Shown here: piece after piece, positions 7,716 through 13,997 of the stretch
Layout of the letters: the number at the start of each line of letters is the position of its first letter
Numbering within the stretch: the first letter of the stretch is position 1
Source: an uncultured Colwellia sp.
Lineage (GTDB): Bacteria > Pseudomonadota > Gammaproteobacteria > Enterobacterales > Alteromonadaceae
DNA length: 36,586 nt
Direction: 5' to 3'
Assembly: GCA_913020705.1 (NCBI GenBank)
Contig: CAJWBY010000021.1
Coordinates: 1 to 36,586, forward strand
The notes under the pieces: model-generated
What the model was told of the DNA's origin: nothing
Seen by the model: only the letters and a program-made list of their open reading frames with translations
The model's database searches: none
Program-made: the position numbers and the translations under genes

Positions 7716-8354
7716 ATGAGTTTTCTAAAACGACTATTTAAAAAGCAAGATGACGAACGTCAAGTAAACTCGGCTGACGAATTAAAAATTAAAGACATTA
7801 TCGTACTGACTGATAGTTTCGCTTTACCAGAAGAATTGCGAACACAGCAATTTCAAGTATCTGCAATTAATTGTTATGAATTTGAAAATGAGACGCAAAC
7901 CGAATGGGTTTTACAAGGTGCCAACAACCTTGAGCTTTTCCTAACCATCGAAAAAGATGATCAAACTTTCCTTAAGTTCGCCCTTAAAATTCAACACCAA
8001 GATATTGAATCACTTTTTGACTTAGATGAATTCGCCACTGTATTTGATGAACCAGGAGAAGCCTTTCTTGAAAGGAAGTCAGATTCATCATTAACAACTG
8101 GCTGGAGTAGCCCACAATATCAACAGCAAGTTTTTTCAAAAGTTGGCTATTTTCATCGTAAAGATAATCGTACTGAAAGTTTGAGTGCCTATGAAGGAAA
8201 TGAATCTGGCGAGCAATTTGAACTTTACACTTTAATTGATGAAGAGCAATCTCGTGGCATTGATATTGAGGTATGGCAAGATGGTGATACAGACTTATTT
8301 ATCACTTTATATCGCCCTACGTCTGATATTGTCGATATATTCCCCGGGAGCTAA
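7716..8354 (+). CDS. DUF2491 family protein (YjfK-like)
   Basis: This is a 212-residue cytoplasmic protein of unknown function, recognised as DUF2491/YjfK from its length, content and position after the YjfJ-like gene. The N-terminus (MSFLKRLFKKQDDE) is amphipathic and basic and could touch the membrane. The rest is acidic and predicted beta-rich (VLQGANNLELFLTIEKDDQTFLKF; GIDIEVWQDGDTDLFITLYRP). AGGA lies seven bases upstream of the ATG, right after the terminator-like hairpin. The stop lies three bases before the GTG of the next gene, so the two are translationally close. Confidence 0.8.
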   Translation: MSFLKRLFKKQDDERQVNSADELKIKDIIVLTDSFALPEELRTQQFQVSAINCYEFENETQTEWVLQGANNLELFLTIEKDDQTFLKFALKIQHQDIESLFDLDEFATVFDEPGEAFLERKSDSSLTTGWSSPQYQQQVFSKVGYFHRKDNRTESLSAYEGNESGEQFELYTLIDEEQSRGIDIEVWQDGDTDLFITLYRPTSDIVDIFPGS

Positions 8355-8357
8355 ATT

Positions 8358-8684
8358 GTGAGCAGAAAATTACCTGAAAAATGGCAGTCTTCGATAAAAG
8401 CAGTCAAAGCAGTGCAAGTTGCATTTGATATGGATGAAAAAATTCAATTAGCCATTCGTACTCAGGCATTGCACGCTGGTCTGAGTCCGTCAGATCAAAT
8501 TCGTGACATTTTAGGACTTCCTACTAACAAAAGGCCTAAACGACCTCGTTTAACCGTGAGTTTAGGGCAGGATGATTACGAAGTATTAGCGTTGAAGTAT
8601 GATCTATCTCCAGAACAACAGCTTGAAATAAAACGTAAATTAATGGATGATTTAATTCGACACGTTAACGAAAGCATTGAATAA
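8358..8684 (+). CDS. Small protein resembling two fused ribbon-helix-helix units; candidate local DNA-binding regulator
   Basis: No named family recognised. The 108 residues split into two similar blocks. Residues 18-53 (strand KAVQVAFD, helix MDEKIQLAIRTQALHAG, helix SPSDQIRDILG) have the strand-helix-helix rhythm of Arc/CopG/MetJ-type domains. Residues 63-103 (strand PRLTVSLG, helix QDDYEVLALKYD, helix SPEQQLEIKRKLMDDLIRHV) repeat it. A single chain with two such units could mimic the RHH dimer that binds short palindromes, making this the most likely reader of GACATA-W-TATGTC. This is inference from sequence rhythm only. The start is GTG at 8358 with a GGGAG eight bases upstream inside the DUF2491 3' end. 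Confidence 0.6.
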   Translation: MSRKLPEKWQSSIKAVKAVQVAFDMDEKIQLAIRTQALHAGLSPSDQIRDILGLPTNKRPKRPRLTVSLGQDDYEVLALKYDLSPEQQLEIKRKLMDDLIRHVNESIE

Positions 8685-8709
8685 TAGTATTTAATATCTG
8701 AACAATAAA

Positions 8710-8727
8710 TTGACATAATTATGATAA
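8710..8727. promoter_or_regulatory. Degenerate relative of the GACATA palindrome over the ion-channel start codon
   Basis: TTGACATA-AT-TATGATAA has one perfect GACATA half and a weaker partner, with a two-base centre instead of one. Six of eight arm positions pair. It overlaps the ATG at 8721. It may be a weak operator or coincidence. Confidence 0.25.
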
Positions 8728-9197
8728 TTGACCATAAACTTAAACCATATACTATTGATGAATTTGGTATTAAGAATTACAAATCTCGATATATTTTAAT
8801 ATTAACGGTATTAACCTTATATCTAATCATGGCAGCAACAGCTCAACTTTTACTGCATGTTGAATCTTCAGATCCTACAGCAAACATTAAGACTTATGCT
8901 AACGCTTTTTGGGCACTGCAAATGAGTTCTAGTACAATAGGGTTTGGCGATTATTATCCAGTCACGACAGCAGGTAGAGTTGTTGTAATGTGCATGTTCT
9001 ACATTGGTGTGGGATTAATGAGTTTTATAGGTGCGCAATTTATTAATCGATTTTTTGGTTTCTCTAACACTAATGTTAAAAACAGAGAATTACGTAAACA
9101 AAATAAAGAAATATTAGAGCATAATAAGCTTCTCGAAATAAAAATTGACTTATTAGTTTCCAAAGTAGAAGAAGTCATTCATAAATCAACTAAATAG
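8721..9197 (+). CDS. Two-transmembrane potassium-channel-like protein with a C-terminal coiled coil
   Basis: A 158-residue inner-membrane protein of the KcsA-like Ion_trans_2 type. TM1 is near residues 26-48 (ILILTVLTLYLIMAATAQLL). A pore helix and selectivity filter follow (FWALQMSSSTIGFGDYYP, filter TIGFGD near 77-82). TM2 is near 88-112 (GRVVVMCMFYIGVGLMSFIG). The remaining ~40 residues form a charged, heptad-like helix (LRKQNKEILEHNKLLEIKIDLLVSKVEEV) that would tetramerise on the cytoplasmic side. No gating domain such as TrkA-N or cNMP is present. TIGFGD fits K+ selectivity. Its place in a PspA locus suggests a role linked to membrane potential (inference). No Shine-Dalgarno is evident before the ATG. 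Confidence 0.85.
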   Translation: MIIDHKLKPYTIDEFGIKNYKSRYILILTVLTLYLIMAATAQLLLHVESSDPTANIKTYANAFWALQMSSSTIGFGDYYPVTTAGRVVVMCMFYIGVGLMSFIGAQFINRFFGFSNTNVKNRELRKQNKEILEHNKLLEIKIDLLVSKVEEVIHKSTK

Positions 9198-9286
9198 CTC
9201 ATTGTGTATTCTAATAATTATTGATGAATACAATGCTGATATTATGTGACATGCTTAGCATTGAAATATAAAAAAGAGAAAATACT

Positions 9287-9568
9287 ATGTTAATAAAGAA
9301 AATTGCTTTAATCGCGATTGTAATCACTGCCACAGGTTGTGCTAACAGTGAGGGTTTAGAAGCAAGTGTCAGCAGCCTAACTCAAAAAGTTGATACGCTA
9401 ACAAATAAAGTGAATGAATTGACTGATGAAGTTGCCTCTATAAAAAACCAGCAAAGCATGAACAATGCAACTATTGAGGGTGTTAAGTCATCAGTTGAAG
9501 GTGCTAAATCTTCTATTGAAAGCGCTAATGAACGAATGGATAACATTGCTTCTAGCTACAAAAAATAA
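9287..9568 (+). CDS. Small Lpp-like coiled-coil outer-membrane lipoprotein
   Basis: This is a 93-residue precursor with a lipoprotein signal ending in TATGC (Cys18) and about 75 mature residues. The mature chain is a run of heptads with Leu/Val/Ile at core positions (SSLTQKVDTLTNKVNELTDEV and then VEGAKSSIESANERMDNI), much like the alanine-zipper lipoproteins Lpp and OprI. It ends in SSYKK. The terminal lysine parallels the YRK end of Lpp, which L,D-transpeptidases join to peptidoglycan, so it may tether the outer membrane to the wall (inference). It lies 89 bases after the channel gene. A half-site-like ATATTATGT occurs just upstream near 9239-9247. A GAGA-type ribosome site precedes the ATG. 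Confidence 0.75.
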   Translation: MLIKKIALIAIVITATGCANSEGLEASVSSLTQKVDTLTNKVNELTDEVASIKNQQSMNNATIEGVKSSVEGAKSSIESANERMDNIASSYKK

Positions 9569-9586
9569 ACGTTAAACGATAAAAAT

Positions 9587-9626
9587 AAAAAACACGAAAT
9601 TGACCTGGTCAACTTCGTGTTTTTTT
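9587..9626. terminator. Bidirectional terminator between the Lpp-like gene and the convergent gene at 9667
   Basis: The stem is AACACGAA-a-TTGACC / GGTCAA-c-TTCGTGTT with a one-base centre. An A-run precedes it and a T-run follows it (9618-9626), so it reads as a Rho-independent terminator on both strands. Confidence 0.85.
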
Positions 9627-9666
9627 ATGTCTGGCATTTCGCTTACGCTAAATGTTTAGAGGATGA

Positions 9667-10917
9667 TTAGCCAAAAATTGCACGCATTAAGCCAATAGCT
9701 TGCTCAACACTTTTACCATTTTTAACCTGGGCAATAATTGAATCACGTTTACCTTGCATATATTCAGGTAAATCATCTGATGTTAATGCGATATCAACTA
9801 TAACTTCTGCTGACTCTTTACTACGTTTTTTAGGCGTAGCCTTTGATTTTGTCATCACTTTATTACGAGCTTTATCTCGTAAGCGAATGAAATTTGAGTT
9901 TTCTGCTAACTCAACATCAGCAAATAGAAATAAATCCATTAATACGGCGCGGTTATTCCATATAGCCAACTCATAATTTACTTCATTGCTCACCATTTCA
10001 TCTGTATCAGTTGATTCATTTTCATCAACGATTTGAACTTTCGGTTCTGGTTTAGCATGATGCCACCACGGGAAAGTACGCAAAGTTCCAATCATGTCGT
10101 GCCAATATGAAGAAAAGTCGGTATTTTTAAATTTAGCAATGGATAAACCCTGACAGAATATATCAATTTTATTATTGTTCAGTGCAATAAATTGATCGGG
10201 TCTTCGCATAGCTAATAGACGAGTAGCGGCAGCTAAAGGTGCTTTCTCACCTTGAGCCTTATCTTGGGTATATTCTTTAAAAATTTGTTGAAAATCGTTA
10301 ACAAACTTTTGATAGTTTTCATAATTTACTTCTCCCGTTAAAGGGATATTCGCTAATGCAGCATCAAACTTCTCAGGATTTTTTGCTAATAACATATGAA
10401 AAACTTTAGCGCCTTTCGTTGATGCAAACCATTCAACATCAAAATTATAGACACTATAATCATGATTAGTCGTGTGCTTTCCGGCAAAAGCTAATCGATC
10501 TTCTTCAATTAGATCAGCTAACGGTTGTTGACGAATTTCATCAAGGTAGCTCAATAAACTTAAACGTTCATCTAATGCATGAATCTTGTTTTGTTGCTCT
10601 ATAAAACCAACAAATATTGGCCACGGGGCAATACGGGCCATTTTAAATTGGCTAAGACTAAAGCCAATTTCAAGGGTCTCTTGTAATTTTTTTAACGGGG
10701 AAAACTGTTCTTCATCTAAAAGATCCATATTTAGATCTTCACGGCATAATCGGATTAATTCGCCACACCAACCAAGAAAGTCATCTGGACGTTGTGAAAC
10801 TTTAACAGCCATTAAATTTAAACTTAGTGGCGTAAAGTATTTTAGGGCATTTTGATAAACATGATTTTCAACAGTCGACAAAGACATTTGAACAGGTGAA
10901 GATAACAATTTTTTCAT
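9667..10917 (-). CDS. Conserved-looking 416-residue protein of unknown function
   Basis: I do not recognise this protein. It has no signal peptide or membrane helix and is mostly helical. Notable blocks are ARIAPWPIFVGFIEQ near residues 94-108, AAATRLLAMRRPDQFIALNN near 229-248, and the aromatic TLRTFPWWHHAKPEP near 279-293. A basic Lys/Arg-rich stretch (RDKARNKVMTKSKATPKKRSK) near 347-367 is followed by a short C-terminal helical domain (LPEYMQGKRDSIIAQVKNGKSVEQAIGLMRAIFG). The RLLAMRRPDQF block loosely resembles segments I associate with restriction-linked or defence-linked proteins, but this is weak. The gene stands alone, convergent with the PspA locus. It starts at ATG 10917. Confidence 0.65.
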   Translation of the reverse strand: MKKLLSSPVQMSLSTVENHVYQNALKYFTPLSLNLMAVKVSQRPDDFLGWCGELIRLCREDLNMDLLDEEQFSPLKKLQETLEIGFSLSQFKMARIAPWPIFVGFIEQQNKIHALDERLSLLSYLDEIRQQPLADLIEEDRLAFAGKHTTNHDYSVYNFDVEWFASTKGAKVFHMLLAKNPEKFDAALANIPLTGEVNYENYQKFVNDFQQIFKEYTQDKAQGEKAPLAAATRLLAMRRPDQFIALNNNKIDIFCQGLSIAKFKNTDFSSYWHDMIGTLRTFPWWHHAKPEPKVQIVDENESTDTDEMVSNEVNYELAIWNNRAVLMDLFLFADVELAENSNFIRLRDKARNKVMTKSKATPKKRSKESAEVIVDIALTSDDLPEYMQGKRDSIIAQVKNGKSVEQAIGLMRAIFG

Positions 10918-11104
10918 TAAACTTTACAAACTCCAATATGAAGATTATTGCTAGTCATGTCTTAAAGCATAGACTATCAATAATTTAGAAAAGTCGAGGA
11001 TCATACCCACTTATTAAGGTATTGCAATCAATTGAAAGTAATTATAATAAAAGAATATCTTTTTAACCAATTGCAGATTATTAAATCTACAATAAACCTG
11101 CTAA

Positions 11105-12445
11105 TTAATATTTGGGGAGTGAAATAATAGCTTCCGCCCCTTGTGTATCTTTTCTATTCGTTAACGTTAATAGCCCACCATGATTAAATATAATCTGCTG
11201 ACACAAAGCTAAGCCAATGCCACTGCCCTGTGGTTTCGTACTGTAAAAAGGGACAAATAAGTTGTCTTTATTCGCGATACCACTACCTGAATCACAAATG
11301 TGAATATGAAAATATTTATCATCGGTTTTACAAAACACATCAATCGTTTTATTGGTTTTCTGATTAGGTCCTTCCATCGCCTCATTAGCATTTTTTAGCA
11401 CATTAATAAAAACTTGTTCTAATTGTGCTTTATCTGCATTAACGTTTACATTGTCAAATTCAATATAAGTATCAGGAAATGAAATACTGCTATCACTAAA
11501 GAGTGCGACACAATTATTAATAAAACCTTTTAAGGCAAAAGTACTTTTGTTAGGTTCAGGTAAATGAGAAAGCTGACTATAGCTAGCAATAAATGAGCTA
11601 AGAGAACTGGCTCGTTCGTTGATAATATCTATACCTGTTAATAACGAATTTCGATTCAGCTCTTTATTCTCATCTTGCAACTTAGCTCGCATTGATTGGC
11701 TGATACTGGAAATTGGCGTTAGGGAGTTATTCATTTCATGGCTTAATACACGTAACAAACTCTGCCATGATTTTCGTTCTTTTTCTAAGAGTAAACGCTG
11801 TGCAGAAGTAATCAAAAATAGTTGATGTTGCTTACCTTCACTTAAAAAGTATTCTTTAAAAAGAAAATGTTCGCCTCTAAGTTGAGGTTGTTCAAAATCA
11901 ATAATTCCGCTTTGTGCTTCACTAATAATTTTCCCTATTGCTAGACTCGTAAACAATAGATGCGTTTGTTGAGACATATCAATTTTCAATAATTTTTGAG
12001 CAGAATCATTTGCCATTACAATTCGGCCATGTTCATCCACAGCCAGAACCATTGCATCCATTTGTTGCATTATACGTTCAAGTAATTGTCGACTTTCTTT
12101 TGCTTCGATTTTACTTAAAGCCAATGTGTCGGCCAAATTATTAACTAACGTTAATAATTCTTGAAAAGCCTTATTATCTTGCTCTCGTCCACGCAAACTA
12201 TAATCACCATCAATCATAGATTCTAGAATGTTGGACAAGGTTCTAATTTGTTGTTGAGATCGTTGTTGAGAAATAACAACAATAAACACCGCTATCAGTG
12301 ATAAAATAATAATGATAAAAGCAATCAAATATGCTGAAATATTCGCTATAAAAAGGGCCACTGATGTAATAACTAAACAGGGTAAGCATAAAAACAAAGC
12401 CAATAAACTGTGATCGTTTTTTTGTTTTCGTTGTGATTTAGTCAA
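11105..12445 (-). CDS. Membrane sensor histidine kinase (NtrB/NtrY type) paired with the NtrC-like regulator
   Basis: This 446-residue kinase phosphorylates the regulator encoded just upstream. Two hydrophobic segments (about residues 14-35 and 38-59) with almost no periplasmic loop suggest that it senses the membrane or a partner protein. A linker and a PAS-like region (about 125-220, MDAMVLAVDEHGRIVMAND) follow. The dimerisation box is RVLSHEMNNSLTPI with His236. The ATPase domain has the N box NVLKNANEAM, the G1 box DSGSGI and the G2 box GSGIGLALC. The start is TTG at 12445, overlapping the regulator's stop codon by eight bases; no ATG occurs nearby in frame, so coupled translation is likely. 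Confidence 0.88.
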   Translation of the reverse strand: MTKSQRKQKNDHSLLALFLCLPCLVITSVALFIANISAYLIAFIIIILSLIAVFIVVISQQRSQQQIRTLSNILESMIDGDYSLRGREQDNKAFQELLTLVNNLADTLALSKIEAKESRQLLERIMQQMDAMVLAVDEHGRIVMANDSAQKLLKIDMSQQTHLLFTSLAIGKIISEAQSGIIDFEQPQLRGEHFLFKEYFLSEGKQHQLFLITSAQRLLLEKERKSWQSLLRVLSHEMNNSLTPISSISQSMRAKLQDENKELNRNSLLTGIDIINERASSLSSFIASYSQLSHLPEPNKSTFALKGFINNCVALFSDSSISFPDTYIEFDNVNVNADKAQLEQVFINVLKNANEAMEGPNQKTNKTIDVFCKTDDKYFHIHICDSGSGIANKDNLFVPFYSTKPQGSGIGLALCQQIIFNHGGLLTLTNRKDTQGAEAIISLPKY

Positions 12446-13841
12446 GACCGTATTTACTCATGCGACGATAAAAGCCACTCCGACTTAAACCTAAAGATTT
12501 TGCTGTTTCTGTGGCATTACCTCTGTGATGTTTCAAACGATTAATTAACGAAAGTTTCTCTATTTCATCTAAAGATAATGACAAATTATTGGCTGGTATA
12601 TCGCCACTATTTTCCTCAACGTCTCCTGCAGATTGGTAGATATTTTCGAGTAATAAATCACGCGCGCCTATTATTGATTTTTTACAGGTAAAAAGTAGCT
12701 TTTCCATTAGGTGACTTAGTTCACGAATATTACCCGGCCAAGAATACTGTTGTAATTTATCAATGGCATCTGTTGATAATTCCGGCGCAACAATATTATA
12801 TTTCCCACTAAAATTTTGTAAAAAATGATTCGCCAATGGTTCAATATCTTCAATGCGTTCGTGCAAAGACGGTACACGTAATTGAATCGTATTTAAGCGG
12901 TAAAACAAATCTTGTCTAAATCGTTGCTCACTAATCGCTTTTGCTAAATCACAATTAGTGGCAGAAATAATTCGTACATCAGCAATGAGTGATTTACTAC
13001 TTCCAACGACTTCAAACCTTTTCTCTTCTAAAACGCGTAATAACTTAGCTTGTTGAGCCATGGGGATATTAGCAAGTTCATCTAGAAATAATGTCCCCTG
13101 CTCTGCCATTTCAAAACGGCCGATCCTATTTTCTTTAGCGTCGGTGAATGCTCCTTTTAAATGTCCAAACATTTCACTTTCAAATAAACTTTCAGGAATG
13201 GCTCCCATATTCACAGGAACAAAAGAGCTCTCAGCCCTTGATGAACATTGGTGCACATAAGAAGCTAACATACTTTTTCCTGTGCCATTATCACCCGTGA
13301 GAAGAATACTCATATCACTTTGGGCTAATTCTTCTAATGAAGATAATAATGTTTTCATTGCAGGCGACTGTGCAATAATTTGATTTTTTGATTGTGGAAA
13401 TTTATCTGCGCTTAGCAATTTATTTTCTTGGCTTAAACGCTGAACACGACGATCAGTTTTGGCGAGCTTTATTTGAGTTTTAATTGCGCTAATGATGCGT
13501 TCATTATTCCACGGTTTTTGAATGAAATCTCTAGCGCCAGCACGCATTGCTTCAACAGCAATATCTACAGTTGCCCAACCCGTCATCACAATAATCGGAA
13601 TACTATCGTCAAACTTTTTAATGGCATCAACAAGTTGCAAACCTTCAGCGCCTGACGTTGTGTCTTGCTGAAAGTTCATATCGAGCAGCACCAAATCAAC
13701 GGTAGTTACTTTTAAGTTCTCTAACACAGCTTGTGGTGTTGTCATTGCCAAAATATCAAAATTTTCTTCTGACAACATATATTTTAAACTAGCAATGATA
13801 TTTAGATCGTCATCAGCAATGAGGATTTTACTTTTAATCAC
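12438..13841 (-). CDS. NtrC-family sigma-54-dependent response regulator with a GAFTDA loop
   Basis: This 467-residue activator has a receiver domain (residues 5-120, phospho-acceptor Asp54 in VLLDMNF), an AAA+ domain (about 155-380) and a Fis-type helix-turn-helix (NRLKHHRGNATETAKSLGLSRSGFYRRMSKYGLD). The AAA+ domain has Walker A GDNGTGKS (183-190) and Walker B GTLFLDE (249-255). The sigma-54-contacting loop reads GAFTDA (230-235) instead of the canonical GAFTGA. I believe this variation occurs in natural enhancer-binding proteins, so function is likely retained. The likely target is the sigma-54 promoter of the adjacent efflux operon. The start is GTG at 13841 without a strong Shine-Dalgarno. 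Confidence 0.9.
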   Translation of the reverse strand: MIKSKILIADDDLNIIASLKYMLSEENFDILAMTTPQAVLENLKVTTVDLVLLDMNFQQDTTSGAEGLQLVDAIKKFDDSIPIIVMTGWATVDIAVEAMRAGARDFIQKPWNNERIISAIKTQIKLAKTDRRVQRLSQENKLLSADKFPQSKNQIIAQSPAMKTLLSSLEELAQSDMSILLTGDNGTGKSMLASYVHQCSSRAESSFVPVNMGAIPESLFESEMFGHLKGAFTDAKENRIGRFEMAEQGTLFLDELANIPMAQQAKLLRVLEEKRFEVVGSSKSLIADVRIISATNCDLAKAISEQRFRQDLFYRLNTIQLRVPSLHERIEDIEPLANHFLQNFSGKYNIVAPELSTDAIDKLQQYSWPGNIRELSHLMEKLLFTCKKSIIGARDLLLENIYQSAGDVEENSGDIPANNLSLSLDEIEKLSLINRLKHHRGNATETAKSLGLSRSGFYRRMSKYGLD

Positions 13842-13951
13842 AAATCGTTAAGCCTGTTGGTTGGTCAACTATATATTTTGTTAGTAAAATATATCATGTA
13901 AACGCATAAGATAAATAAATTCATCAATAACTTGTATCAATGTTTGAAGTT

Positions 13952-13987
13952 AATAGGACGAAAATCCCGAGTGACTTTCGCCCTATT
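13952..13987 (-). terminator. Hairpin between the ABC permease and regulator genes
   Basis: AATAGGACGAAA (13952-13963) and TTTCGCCCTATT (13976-13987) pair over 12 positions, with one G-U wobble in the minus-strand RNA. A poor T-run follows. It lies between the permease stop and the regulator start, so it may partly separate the efflux operon from the regulator-kinase pair. Confidence 0.5.
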
Positions 13988-13997
13988 TCAATATTTA

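Noticed and set aside
10918..11104. Possible hairpin (GCAGATT/AATCTAC) as terminator of the sensor kinase gene
   Set aside because: The stem is short with a mismatch and the T-run is poor. I see nothing else clear in this 187-base gap.
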